From assembly GCA_016708025.1 (NCBI GenBank), contig JADJGQ010000002.1:868001-932000 (forward strand): 64,000 nucleotides of DNA. The letters run 5' to 3'. The notes below the pieces were generated by a model. The model was not told the DNA's origin. It saw only the letters and a program-made list of their open reading frames with translations, and did not search any database. Source of the stretch: a bacterium (GTDB lineage Bacteria; Zixibacteria; MSB-5A5; GN15; FEB-12). The translations under genes and the position numbers were made by a program. Positions 1-8,856 of the stretch are shown one piece after another. Positions within the stretch are counted from its first letter, which is position 1, and every line of letters begins with the position of its first letter.

Positions 1-195
1 ACGGTGATCGTAAGCGTGTATTCCCATCTCTGTCGCGGTCACCGGATAGAAAGACTGCAGACCGGTCAGGATGTCGGCGCTCAGTTCGGCGAAGATCTGG
101 GTTTGGGAGCGGGCATTCTTTTTGGGGGCGGCCTGGCCGAGTCCAACCAGTAATCCAACAAACGCGATCGCGTATATCAAAGTAATCTTGCGCAT
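1..195 (-). CDS. DUF885 family exported protein, N-terminal fragment
   Basis: This is the first 65 codons of a protein that runs off the left edge. The N-terminus has a signal peptide (MRK, a hydrophobic stretch to about residue 21, then GQAA). It is followed by a segment ending FYPVTATEMGIHAYDHR, which resembles the start of the mature region of DUF885 proteins, where the pattern 'P..AT.lGiheyD.rl' is usual. DUF885 proteins are exported or lipid-anchored, HExxE-type hydrolase-like proteins of poorly known function; the catalytic part is outside this window. Two adjacent ATGs exist (198 and 195). The second is preferred because GGAGG at 200-204 lies 4 bases from it. The family call rests on a short N-terminus only. 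Confidence 0.6.
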   Translation of the reverse strand, partial: MRKITLIYAIAFVGLLVGLGQAAPKKNARSQTQIFAELSADILTGLQSFYPVTATEMGIHAYDHR

Positions 196-223
196 CATTC
201 CTCCAGGTCGCTATCCAGAGCGC

Positions 224-1580
224 TCAGGCGCGGGTGAACATCCCAACTGTCTCTATATGCATCGTATGCGGAAACATGTCGACCGGCGTGACTTTCGGGA
301 GCCGGTACCCTGCATCCACCAGATCCCTGGCATCGCGAGCAAACGTCGCCGGGTTACAGGAGATATATAGGATACGCGGGGGAGCCAACTCTACTATTTT
401 TTTCACCGCTTTGGGGTGCATACCGGCCCGGGGCGGATCGAGAATGAAAGGCTGAGAACTGCCGCAATTCTTCCGGGACTCCCTTCAGGAAATCGACGAC
501 ATTTGCCTCAAAAAACGAAATGTTGCTGATTTGATTCAACTCAGCGTTTTCGATCGCCGAGCGGATCGCCGATGGAACCAGTTCAACTCCAACCACCTGT
601 TCAACGTGAGGCGCGGCGAGGATCCCGATAGTGCCAGTCCCACAATAAAGGTCGAGCAAGCGGTCATCGGAGCGCGGCTCCAGCAGCTCAAAACCGGTCT
701 GATACAAAAGCTCTGCCTGGAGCGAGTTGGTCTGAAAGAACGAGTTAGCACGAATGCGGAAGGTCGATCCGAAGATCTGCTCCTCGATATACCCTGGCCC
801 GTAGATCACCGTCTCTATCTCGCCGGTCGCGATGTTCGATTTCGAACCATTCTGGTTATGCACCAGTGTCGTCAGATCCGGGAAGGCCTCGCGCAATGAC
901 GAGACAAGCCGTTCCTGATCCGGCAGGCTCCCATAATTAGTTACGAGATTGAGCATCGTCTGGTTGGTCCGCTTGGTCTGGCGGATCACTACAAACCGGA
1001 CGTATCCGGTGTGCGCGCGAACATCGTACACCGGGATCTGATGTTCTTTGATATAGGCGCGAATCCAATGAACCAGGCGATTCGAGCTGTCCGAGGTCAG
1101 GTGACATTCGTTCAGGTCGAAGATCCGGTCGAAATGGCCCCGCTCATGCAGGCCGAGAGTGAAATCTCCCTCCTGGTCGACATGAAACGAAAACTCCATC
1201 TTATTTCGGTAATTGAACACTTCGCGTGAACCAATACACTCGGTGACTTCGACCGATTCCAGTTTTCCCAGTCGCTCAATACAGTCCACCACCTGCTTGC
1301 GCTTGAAGGTGAGTTGCTGGTGATACTCAAGATCCTGCCAGGTACACCCACCGCAGGCAGGAAAGTGTTCGCAGCGGGCGGGGACGCGGATATCCGACCG
1401 CTTGAGGATCTCGCGCAGTTTGGCTTCGTTGTAACGCGGTTTTGAGCGGGTGATCTCGGCCAGGATCGTCTCACCGGGGAGTCCTCCATTCACGAAGGTC
1501 ACTTTGCCGTCGAGGTGGGCGACGGACTTGCCGTCGAAAGCGAGATCGGAGATTTCCAGTTCAACCAGTTTATCGTTCAC
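224..1580 (-). CDS. rlmD: RlmD/TrmA-family 23S rRNA (uracil-5-)-methyltransferase, frameshifted
   Basis: SAM-dependent RNA m5U methyltransferase. It has an N-terminal TRAM domain (about 1-60), an iron-sulfur ligand set C70-x5-C76-x2-C79 plus C159, the SAM motif LDLYCGTGTIGI, and a C-terminal catalytic region. The uninterrupted frame stops at 354 after a nonsense tail following residue about 375. The expected C-terminus (ILDPPRAGMHPKA, then catalytic Cys in YISCNPATFARD, to a stop at 224) lies in the +1 frame. Removing one base from the AAA run at 447-449 joins the frames as RQFSAFILDPPRAG and gives 451 residues, normal for the family. The start at 1580 overlaps the stop of the upstream cation-efflux gene (ATGA), so the two are translationally coupled. 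The target base (U1939 or another uracil) cannot be told from sequence. Confidence 0.9.
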
Positions 1581-2506
1581 GCATCTCCCGGATGATCATG
1601 GCGGAAATGACAGAGGAGCTCGGCTCGGGCACATTCCTGGGTTTCGATCTGGATAGTCCCGTGCCCGATCCCGAATCGATCATGCAACAGTTGGTTTATT
1701 TTGCCGATGAGGGTCGGTCCTTTGGGATAGTCGGAATCATCCACGCAGACATGGCAGGAGAGGGCGATCTCCTGCGACGACAGCGACCAGATATGCAAGT
1801 CGTGAACATCGCGCACCATCGGCAGTTCTGAAATCGCTTTGTGTACTTCGTCGAAATCGATCGAACCGGGGACCGCTTCAAACAGGATCAGGACCGCCTC
1901 TTTGATGACCGAATACGAGGACCAGAGGATCGCGATACCGATCAGCGCAGAGAGGATCGGGTCGATCAGGATCCAGTCGAAGCTGATAATGATAATTGCC
2001 CCGATGATGACCGCTACCGACGAAACGGCATCAAACGCCATATGGAGAAACGCGGTCTTCATATTCAGTGAGAGATGCCGGTCGCCGGCCAATAGCCAGA
2101 CTGAGAGGATATTGCCAACTAAGCCGAAAATCGCTATCGAGAGAAACAGCGTGGGATGCGTTAATGCCTGCGGATGGAGATACCGTTCGTACGCCTCTTT
2201 GAAGATAAAGACCGCGATCACCACCAGCGATGTGGCGGAGATCAGCGCGGTGATTACCTCGAGCCGTTTGTACCCGTAGGTAGAGCGTTTGGTCGCAGGC
2301 AGGGCCGCCCCTTTGGCGCCCAGCCAGGCAAGGATAAGAGCGGCAACATCGGAAAGATTGTGTACAGCGTCGGCCAGGAGTGCCAGGTAACCGGACATCA
2401 GCCCGCCGATGAATTCCGCCAGGGTGATCCCCAAATTCAGCAGGATCGTCCAGCCAAGCTTTTTCCCCGATGGGATCGGATGGTTATGAGAGTGAGAGCC
2501 GCTCAT
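1577..2506 (-). CDS. CDF-family divalent cation exporter (CzcD/ZitB-like)
   Basis: Inner-membrane Zn2+/Co2+/Cd2+:proton antiporter, 309 residues, normal length. It shows a short His-rich N-terminus (SHSHNH), six membrane segments, and the two transport-site half motifs D46/H49-x3-D53 and H155-x3-D159 expected of the metal site in helices II and V. A cytoplasmic ferredoxin-like CTD (about 215-300) contains 'VRDVHDLHIWSLSS', a dimerisation/metal-sensing signature. It overlaps the downstream RlmD gene by 4 bases. A TATACT hexamer lies only 6 bases before the ATG at 2506, so a leaderless transcript is possible, though no good -35 box is visible. Confidence 0.93.
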   Translation of the reverse strand: MSGSHSHNHPIPSGKKLGWTILLNLGITLAEFIGGLMSGYLALLADAVHNLSDVAALILAWLGAKGAALPATKRSTYGYKRLEVITALISATSLVVIAVFIFKEAYERYLHPQALTHPTLFLSIAIFGLVGNILSVWLLAGDRHLSLNMKTAFLHMAFDAVSSVAVIIGAIIIISFDWILIDPILSALIGIAILWSSYSVIKEAVLILFEAVPGSIDFDEVHKAISELPMVRDVHDLHIWSLSSQEIALSCHVCVDDSDYPKGPTLIGKINQLLHDRFGIGHGTIQIETQECARAELLCHFRHDHPGDA

Positions 2507-2555
2507 ACGAGCAGTATAATGTCCGGCAGGTATCTCTCTAAGCGAAAAATGACGC

Positions 2556-3875
2556 TTAGTCGAGGCCTTCGGGAGCGGGGGGGATTCGTTCGACCTTGAG
2601 GCGGATCACGCGATGTTGTTGCTTGGCCAGCACCGTCAAGCGGGCATCGGACATTTCCAGTGCTTCATTCTTGGATGGCACATGCCCCACCGTGTCGATA
2701 AAGAGCCCAGCGAGCGTCTCCGACTGGTCTTCAGGTAGATGGGTTCCGATCAACTCGTTCACATCTCCTGGCCAGACTTCGCCGTTGGCGTATACCACGG
2801 TCTCGGAGTGTTTGATAACCGGTTTAGCTTCGGAATCGTATTCATCCTGGATCTCGCCGACCAACTCCTCGAGGATATCTTCCAGCGTGATGATCCCTGC
2901 CGTGCCGCCGTACTCATCGAGGACGATCGCGAGATGGTTCTTTCCCGACTGGAACTCACGGAGGAGGCGCGTGACCTGCATCGAGTCCGGGACAAAAAAC
3001 GGTTCGCGCATCAATTTGCGGAGCTCGATCTGGTGAAGGTCCTGCTTATCCCGGATCAGATCCTTGACATACACCACTCCGACTATTTTGTCGATGCTGT
3101 CTTCGTAGATCGGGTAACGGCTATAGCCGGACTCGGCAAGGATCGAAAGCACCATTTCGGAAGGCGTGTCAACTTCGATTGCCACTACATCGGGGCGCGG
3201 ACGCATCGCTCGCCTGACCGGCGTATCCGTGAAATCAAACACCGAGCGAACGAATTCCTCTTCCGATACCTCGAAGAATCCTTTTTTGCGCCCTTCGATG
3301 ATCATGTGCTGGATCTCGTCTTCAGAGACGATCCCCTGCATATCATCGGTCCGGATGCCGAGCAGTCTGATGATCCCCTTGGCCAGACCGGAGAGGGAGC
3401 GCGTGAAGACAAATGCGATCTTCATGAAAATGGTGATCGGACCGGAGACCCAGCGGGCCCAACGTTCCGGGAAGGAGAGCGCAATGTACTTGGGGACCAA
3501 TTCGCCGAGAACCACGGAGAGGACGGTGATGAACACCACCACCGAGCCAACGGCGATAGGGGAGGCAAATTCGGCAACGAAGCCGATGGTGCTTTTCCCG
3601 AAATAAAGTTCCAATGCCTCCACCACCGTGGCGCCGGAGAACACGCCGACCAGCGAGCCGATCAGGGTGATGCCGACCTGGATGGAAGCGAGGAAATTCT
3701 CCGGATTGTCATGGAGTTTGAGAGCGGAGCCGGCGCCCCATTTCCGTTGCTGGCTCTTTTCAGCGAGGCGGGTCTTGCGACTGGCAATTACCGAAAACTC
3801 GGCGAGTGCAAAAAAGCCGTTGGCCAGGATAAGGAGGAAGATCGCCCCCAGCTCAAAATAGAGATGGCCGTCCAT
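2556..3875 (-). CDS. CNNM/CorC (HlyC) family protein with CBS pair
   Basis: 439-residue integral membrane protein of the hemolysin-C/CorC type, linked to Mg2+ (or Co2+) efflux. Domains in order: DUF21/CNNM transmembrane domain (about 1-200, four hydrophobic segments, with LGELVPKYIAL in the conserved loop), tandem CBS domains (about 215-335, with the motif 'LDEYGGTAGIITLEDILEELVGEI'), and the C-terminal CorC_HlyC domain (about 345-430). Length and order match the family. AAGGATGG upstream of ATG 3875 is a plausible ribosome site. It stands between HtpX and the CDF exporter, all on the same strand, so a joint envelope/metal-homeostasis transcript is plausible but not shown. Confidence 0.93.
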   Translation of the reverse strand: MDGHLYFELGAIFLLILANGFFALAEFSVIASRKTRLAEKSQQRKWGAGSALKLHDNPENFLASIQVGITLIGSLVGVFSGATVVEALELYFGKSTIGFVAEFASPIAVGSVVVFITVLSVVLGELVPKYIALSFPERWARWVSGPITIFMKIAFVFTRSLSGLAKGIIRLLGIRTDDMQGIVSEDEIQHMIIEGRKKGFFEVSEEEFVRSVFDFTDTPVRRAMRPRPDVVAIEVDTPSEMVLSILAESGYSRYPIYEDSIDKIVGVVYVKDLIRDKQDLHQIELRKLMREPFFVPDSMQVTRLLREFQSGKNHLAIVLDEYGGTAGIITLEDILEELVGEIQDEYDSEAKPVIKHSETVVYANGEVWPGDVNELIGTHLPEDQSETLAGLFIDTVGHVPSKNEALEMSDARLTVLAKQQHRVIRLKVERIPPAPEGLD

Positions 3876-3928
3876 ATCAGACAGCCATCCTTAAACCAGA
3901 AGAAATTGAATTTCCGTCAGACAATTGA

Positions 3929-4813
3929 CTATCCGGCATATCCAGTGTGCACAGGGTGCTGCGCCATTTCTCGCAACCGCTTGATCCGCTCCTCAACCGG
4001 AGGATGGGTGGAAAAGAGACTGACCAACCCACGCCCGGAGAGCGGGTTTATGATCATCAAGTTAGCGGTTGCCGGACGGTCGTCAAGTTTCAATTGGACC
4101 GGCGAACGGTGCAGTTTTTCCAGAGCGGTGGCCAGGCCGTGGTATTTGCCGGTGATCCGGCCCCCCTCGGCATCAGCCTTGTATTCGCGCTGACGGGAGA
4201 TCGCGGTCTGGATCAACATCGCCGCGATCGGGGCGACAATAGCCGCCACCAGTACGCCGATCATTCCACCACCACCGCCACCTTCGTCATCACTGCTTCG
4301 GCCGCCCATACCGCCAAAGATCGCGCTCCATTGGGCCATGTGAGCGATATACCCGATCGCGCCCGCAAAGGTGGCGGCGATCGTGCCGATCAGCATGTCC
4401 CTATTCTGGATATGGGCCATCTCGTGTCCAATGACCCCTTCGAGCTCATCATCGTTAAGCATTGCCAGTATCCCCTCGGTTGCGGCGACTGCGGAGTGCT
4501 CCGGGTTCCGCCCGGTGGCAAACGCATTCGGTCCCTGAGACGGGACGATATAGACCTTGGGCATTGGCAACATTGCCTTCTGGGCCACCGATTTCGTGAT
4601 TCGGTACAGGCGCGGGTGATCCATTTCGGTGACCTCGCGCGCACGGTACATCTTCAGCACGACTTTATCAGAGAACCAGTACATGCCGAAATTGATCAAC
4701 GTGGCGAAAACCAGCGCAAACAACATCCCCGTGCTGCCGCCGAACATGTACCCAAGCCACATGAACAGCAGCATCAAAAAGACCATCAGCATGAATGTCT
4801 TCAGCGTATTCAT
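3929..4813 (-). CDS. htpX: HtpX membrane zinc metalloprotease
   Basis: M48B-family membrane protease involved in quality control of misfolded inner-membrane proteins. 294 residues. Two N-terminal membrane segments (about 5-45), the zinc-binding HEMAH at 130-134, a downstream pair of hydrophobic segments around the Gly-rich loop GGRSSDDEGGGGGG, and the third zinc ligand region 'REYKADAEG'. The C-terminus contains 'FSTHPPVEERIKRL', a conserved family ending. The length is typical. The ribosome site AAGGATAGG precedes ATG 4813. In Enterobacteria htpX is heat-shock controlled; no heat-shock promoter is recognisable here. Confidence 0.96.
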   Translation of the reverse strand: MNTLKTFMLMVFLMLLFMWLGYMFGGSTGMLFALVFATLINFGMYWFSDKVVLKMYRAREVTEMDHPRLYRITKSVAQKAMLPMPKVYIVPSQGPNAFATGRNPEHSAVAATEGILAMLNDDELEGVIGHEMAHIQNRDMLIGTIAATFAGAIGYIAHMAQWSAIFGGMGGRSSDDEGGGGGGMIGVLVAAIVAPIAAMLIQTAISRQREYKADAEGGRITGKYHGLATALEKLHRSPVQLKLDDRPATANLMIINPLSGRGLVSLFSTHPPVEERIKRLREMAQHPVHTGYAG

Positions 4814-4937
4814 TTTCCTATCCTTGTGTCGCTTCCTTTGGCCGGGCGATCTGGCCCGGCAGTTACCCTATATAGTGGGGAACGGTTCGAAAAGTTTCCT
4901 AAATCGGACCGCTCTCCAGCGACACTTCTAATCCCTG

Positions 4938-6665
4938 CTACCGCCTATTCTTACGGCGACTGGCGCGTCCAAACTCGATACCCTCGGTCGAATAATGATC
5001 GATTGCTTTCGGTTCGTTATCGCTGGTTTCCGGTGCTGGACTTGGCGGGGTCGGCTTTGCGTTATCCGACTCCTGTCGCTCCGGTCGATTGCCGTGCCGT
5101 GAGCGTCCATAGACGATTTCCGGCTCGTTTTCAGGAGTACTCGGGGTCTCACCCGAATATTCATTATCGCCCTGTGGCTCCGGTCGGGAGCTGCGAATCG
5201 GCTGGTCATCGGTATTGTCGATCTCGGGGACCGGATCGAAGATCCGGGAGAGATCTGACGGAGCATCAAAGTCGTTACTCTCGCCCTCCGCGGAGACTGA
5301 CTCCGGTGCCGGCTGTCTGTCGCCTGAATCATTTCTATCGAAGCGACGCGGTCCACGGCCACGATCACGGCCGCCACGTCCCTGGCGATCTCGTCCGCCG
5401 CCACCACCGCGACGGTCGCGGTCACGACGGTCGCGCGGACCACGATCATTTCGGTCATCCCGGTCACGACGCTGCATATCGCCGCTCGGACGCTGTTCTT
5501 CGCTGACTACCGGCGGAGTCTCTTCACCGGCGATCTCGGGAAGCGGCACAGCCTGGGACGGAGCTTCGGGATCAAAAACATGTGTGGACTTGCTCACTGC
5601 AAACGGAGAGTCTTCACGCGGCGTCTCAGTCCGCGGTCCCTCGTTGCGGTCGCGACGGAAGTCGCGGCGTCCTCTGTCTCGATCACCGCGGTCATCGCGG
5701 TCACCACGTTCGCCACGACTGCGGTCGTCACGATCCCCACGTGGGCGGTCGCCACGGTCTCCGCGATCACGATCACGATCACGATCGCGATTGCGATCGA
5801 AGCGCGGATCACGGCCACGTCCACCGCGATCCTGCCCCATCGGGCGCTGACCCGGACGGCCACCCGCCATCATCGGCCGGTCATTGCGTCCGCGGTCACG
5901 GTCATCCCGTTGACCACGATTTTCCGGTACTTTGTGCCACCATTTGATAGCCAGGGGCAGGACAACTGCACAGTAAAGTACCAAAGCGATCACGAGGATT
6001 ACCGGGTAAAGCAGGGACGAAAAGATGTCGCTGAACGACCCACCAGCCCGGGCGACGAGAACACCCGTCACCACGATCAGGCCGAGTGGGGCCAGAACGA
6101 ACAGTAATTCGGATATCCGGATCATGGCTCCGGTGACATCCTCCAGAAACATCTGGAGCGTGCGACCACGTGTGCCAACACCGGGGAGAACCAGCCCAAG
6201 GATCAGGGCAAAGAGGACCCACCCAAGGTAGCTGGCGTTGAGCACTGCACGGAGCAGGCCCTCGGGAAGGAGCTGTCCGAGATAGTCACCAGACAGGTTA
6301 GCCTGAACCTGGAAGAAATCGGACATGATCGCGGCTGTGAAGCCGTGGGGGGAGATGGCTTGAGCGGCCACCAGACGGACCAACACAACACCGGCGGCGA
6401 TAATTACCACGGCCGAGGTGACGGTCATAATAAAGGCACCGGCAGATTTGTTGTCGAACCGGCGGAGGTCTCCGTAACGGGCAAGGGCCAGGGGGAAACC
6501 AACCAGAACCAAAATGATGGCGACGATCGCCAGGGCGTTTAGATACAGCTTGCCGACAATCGCGGTCGCAAGCATGGCGTCGGGGATAACCGCGCCGAGC
6601 ATTCCGCCGAGGAGGACGCCCACGAGGACTCCCAGCAGAATCAGGTTGATGATTTTACCTGTCAT
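4938..6665 (-). CDS. Truncated SDF-type (dicarboxylate:cation symporter-like) membrane domain fused to an Arg-Asp repeat tail
   Basis: 575 residues in two very different halves. Residues 1-245 hold about six hydrophobic segments resembling the N-terminal scaffold of sodium:dicarboxylate symporters (for example 'FALILGLVLPGVGTRG', 'MIRISELLFVLAPLGLIVV'). The two re-entrant hairpins and helices 7-8 that bind substrate and Na+ in this family are absent. From about 250 the protein becomes hydrophilic and low-complexity: runs of RD/DR/RG dipeptides (about 255-430), then an acidic/Pro-rich tail with two related short motifs, EIVYGRSRHGNR and GIEFGRASRRKNR, the second at the C-terminus. Transport is unlikely. 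A membrane-anchored disordered, possibly RNA-binding protein is more plausible. This is inference. The DNA is skewed to CG(N)GAY repeats, giving long open frames on both strands; the frame chosen has the membrane domain and a clean ATG. Confidence 0.8.
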   Translation of the reverse strand: MTGKIINLILLGVLVGVLLGGMLGAVIPDAMLATAIVGKLYLNALAIVAIILVLVGFPLALARYGDLRRFDNKSAGAFIMTVTSAVVIIAAGVVLVRLVAAQAISPHGFTAAIMSDFFQVQANLSGDYLGQLLPEGLLRAVLNASYLGWVLFALILGLVLPGVGTRGRTLQMFLEDVTGAMIRISELLFVLAPLGLIVVTGVLVARAGGSFSDIFSSLLYPVILVIALVLYCAVVLPLAIKWWHKVPENRGQRDDRDRGRNDRPMMAGGRPGQRPMGQDRGGRGRDPRFDRNRDRDRDRDRGDRGDRPRGDRDDRSRGERGDRDDRGDRDRGRRDFRRDRNEGPRTETPREDSPFAVSKSTHVFDPEAPSQAVPLPEIAGEETPPVVSEEQRPSGDMQRRDRDDRNDRGPRDRRDRDRRGGGGGRDRQGRGGRDRGRGPRRFDRNDSGDRQPAPESVSAEGESNDFDAPSDLSRIFDPVPEIDNTDDQPIRSSRPEPQGDNEYSGETPSTPENEPEIVYGRSRHGNRPERQESDNAKPTPPSPAPETSDNEPKAIDHYSTEGIEFGRASRRKNRR

Positions 6666-6947
6666 TTCATACTACTCTGTTCGGTCCGGCCCGTAGTGCC
6701 TGACTCCAACCGTCGTGAAGCCGAACCATGGTTATAATGTACTGGATTGCTGGCCGCATTTGGCGGCAAGTGACATTCCCGGTTGGAGTATCCGAGCTTC
6801 CTGAGACGGGCGGCGCTTGGGGCTGCCGAGGGAAGCGAGACTACGTTTTCCAGTCTGCCGTTTGGCGTTACAATCAGCATAACAATAGGTTGCAACAAAG
6901 GTTCGCGCAAGTCATTTCTGGCCCCGGCGAGCCTGAGGAAGACCGGC

Positions 6948-7973
6948 TTACCCCTTGAGTTCTCGACTAAGCCGTTCCAGTCTGGACCCTTCGCCAATCA
7001 CCACCAGGACATCCCCTCCTCGCAACTCAGTGGCCGGGTCAGGGTTGACCAGCATCTCCCGGTTCTGCTTTTTGATCCCGACGATATTGGCGCCATACTT
7101 CTGCTTGATTTCAGAGTTGGCCAAAGTCCGGTTGGCCAACCAAGAACCCTCGGGTACGAGCAATTCCTCAACGACCAGCCCCTCGGTAGAGCCACCCACG
7201 GTCATCCGCATGAAATCAAGGACATTGGGTTGAAGCGACGCCATCGCCATGCGGGTCCCGCCCAGAATGTGGGGAACGACGACATGGTTTGCTCCCGCAA
7301 TAGTCAGCTTTTTCTCTCCTTCCTCGTAATCTGCGCGAGCGATAATGGTCAGTTGGGGATTCATGTACCTGGCGGTCAGGGTCAGGTAGACATTCTGGGC
7401 TTCTTCCGGAAGAGTGGAAATGAGGGTTTTGGCGCGGCTGATCCCCACGTGATGGAGTACTTCCTCGTTGGTTGCATCTCCTTCATAGTACAGATACCCC
7501 AACTCTGTCAGCAACTCGTGAGATTCGGCGCGACGTTCCAGCACGACGAACGGAACATTCCGTCGCGAAAATTCCAGCGCGACCTGACGTCCGACTCGCC
7601 CGAAACCGGCGATGATGCTGTGGTTTTCCAACTTCGCGATTGAAGATTCCATCTTGCGCCTCGCCACTAGTTCGGTGAATTGCCCTTCGAATATGACCTC
7701 TCCCACAACAGTGGCAAACAGGGTGACGGTTGCCACGCCGAACGTGATCACTACCATTACGAAGATCCGGCCGGCATCATGCAGCGGCTGAACCTCGCCA
7801 TAGCCGACTGTTGAGAGAGTGATGACGACCATATAGAGCGCGTCAAGAAAGCGCATATCCTCGATCACCATCATTCCGGATGTTCCGCCAACCAGAACGA
7901 GGGCAAGCCCCAGGAAGGCCAGCCGTAGCCGTCCGGCCTTGGACAATGTCAGGGATCCGATTTGAGCCGCCAT
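6948..7973 (-). CDS. TrkA-domain potassium channel (two-TM pore plus RCK)
   Basis: Ligand-gated K+ channel subunit of the MthK/YugO type. From the ATG at 7973 the protein has two hydrophobic helices around a pore loop with the selectivity filter TVGYGE, then a cytoplasmic TrkA-N (RCK) domain beginning HSIIAGFGRVGRQV (Rossmann G-x-G-x-x-G) and a TrkA-C domain to the end. Total 341 residues, standard for the family. The frame is open another 36 codons upstream to 8081 but that part is polar, lacks a ribosome site and overlaps the divergent gene, so 7973 is preferred. The gene is divergent from the VanZ-like gene, and any shared promoters lie within about 90 bases. Confidence 0.9.
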   Translation of the reverse strand: MAAQIGSLTLSKAGRLRLAFLGLALVLVGGTSGMMVIEDMRFLDALYMVVITLSTVGYGEVQPLHDAGRIFVMVVITFGVATVTLFATVVGEVIFEGQFTELVARRKMESSIAKLENHSIIAGFGRVGRQVALEFSRRNVPFVVLERRAESHELLTELGYLYYEGDATNEEVLHHVGISRAKTLISTLPEEAQNVYLTLTARYMNPQLTIIARADYEEGEKKLTIAGANHVVVPHILGGTRMAMASLQPNVLDFMRMTVGGSTEGLVVEELLVPEGSWLANRTLANSEIKQKYGANIVGIKKQNREMLVNPDPATELRGGDVLVVIGEGSRLERLSRELKG

Positions 7974-8065
7974 GCTGCTATCAGCTAACGGATTGAGCAC
8001 ACCAAAAGCAATTAAAACTCCATTCTTGCTTGTGTCGGGCCGGGAATTTGCGTAATCAGACCGGA

Positions 8066-8464
8066 ATGGCACTAACCGCACCAGCCCAAAGTCTTGGCCG
8101 ACGACTCCTCTGGTATCACCTCCCGGTGGTACTTTATGCGGCAGCGATCGCCTCGCTTTCTGCGATTCCCAACCTGAGCGGCCCGAAACTGTCTGATTTT
8201 GGGGGAGATAAGCTGATTCATTGCCTTGAGTATGGGATCTTCACCTGGCTGATCCTGCGATCCCTGGAGAGCATGCCTACCGGGGTTGGGAGAACCGGGC
8301 TAATTCTGTTCGCCATTGGGCTAGCAGCGGCATATGCCGGTTTGGACGAATATTTGCAATCTTTTGTCCCGGGGCGGGACTCTTCGGTCGCAGACTTTGC
8401 GGCCGACACGGTCGGATCGGTGCTGGTAGCGCTGGTTTGGCGATCAAAAAAAGGGCAGGTTTAG
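8066..8464 (+). CDS. VanZ-like family small membrane protein
   Basis: 132 residues from ATG 8066; an in-frame upstream start at 8030 would add 12 polar residues. Four hydrophobic segments and the family pattern: a KLIHCLEYGIF motif after helix 1, and DEYLQSFVPGRDSSVADFAADTVGS near the end, where VanZ/PhoB-like proteins carry 'DE..Q.f.pgR..s..D...n..G'. VanZ proteins are associated with teicoplanin resistance in some Firmicutes, but most members, as here, have no known role. It is divergent from the K+ channel and followed by a promoter region for the next gene. Confidence 0.85.
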   Translation: MALTAPAQSLGRRLLWYHLPVVLYAAAIASLSAIPNLSGPKLSDFGGDKLIHCLEYGIFTWLILRSLESMPTGVGRTGLILFAIGLAAAYAGLDEYLQSFVPGRDSSVADFAADTVGSVLVALVWRSKKGQV

Positions 8465-8510
8465 GTGGAGAAACGGGTGTATCTTTTTTGGGCAACCTGC
8501 TTATAGTCTA

Positions 8511-8538
8511 TTGACATATGTATTCCAACGGGTATATT
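8511..8538 (+). promoter_or_regulatory. sigma70-type promoter for the BACON/cohesin gene
   Basis: TTGACA at 8511-8516 and TATATT at 8533-8538 with a 16-base spacer. The predicted transcription start near 8545 leaves a leader of about 310 bases before ATG 8857. The spacing and sequence are good, and the hexamers resemble those ahead of other exported-protein genes in this window (see 45587 and 49118). Confidence 0.65.
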
Positions 8539-8544
8539 TTGGGC

Positions 8545-8850
8545 GGTCGACTATATTTGAAAAGGGCGCCTTGTACTCCTCACGGCACCGCCTTTTCGTC
8601 TTCACATGGTCTAACAGCATTGACTCGTAGGAATATCTAACGGGTACTTTTGTGCTTTGGCAGCTACCCTCGGACGATAGTCTGTTTGTCCGATGCGTCC
8701 TGCCGGGCTAAGGTTGACTAATTACATACCCTAAGAGGGAGCCGAGCGACCTGCTCCGGCATTACGCCGGGACAGGATCATACTGGGGCGGAAAATTACT
8801 ACATGTATCATACAGCTTCGACATTGATTCGAAACCTGTCATATAGGAGA
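8545..8850 (+). other. Long structured 5' leader
   Basis: The 390-base gap between the VanZ-like gene and the next ORF contains no credible gene. It holds several inverted repeats. CGGAC/GTCCG encloses a 12-base loop near 8673-8694. A stronger hairpin near 8750-8775 has CCTG/CAGG outside CCGGC/GCCGG around an ATTAC loop. There is no U-tract, so it does not look like a terminator. I could not match it to a known riboswitch class. The leader ends with the ribosome site AGGAGA at 8845-8850. Confidence 0.4.
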
Positions 8851-8856
8851 AACACC

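Noticed and set aside
2739..4193. Long plus-strand open frame (484 codons) across the CorC and HtpX genes
   Set aside because: It is antisense to two well-conserved genes, rich in His/Asp/Arg from reversed codons, and has no family resemblance.
3947..5506. Plus-strand open frame of 519 codons across HtpX and the RD-repeat gene
   Set aside because: Antisense shadow; RD-type DNA repeats keep several frames open at once.
5215..6107. Several Arg/Ser- or Asp/His-rich plus-strand frames opposite the RD tail
   Set aside because: These are products of the CG(N)GAY repeat read in reverse. The minus frame carries the membrane domain and start codon.
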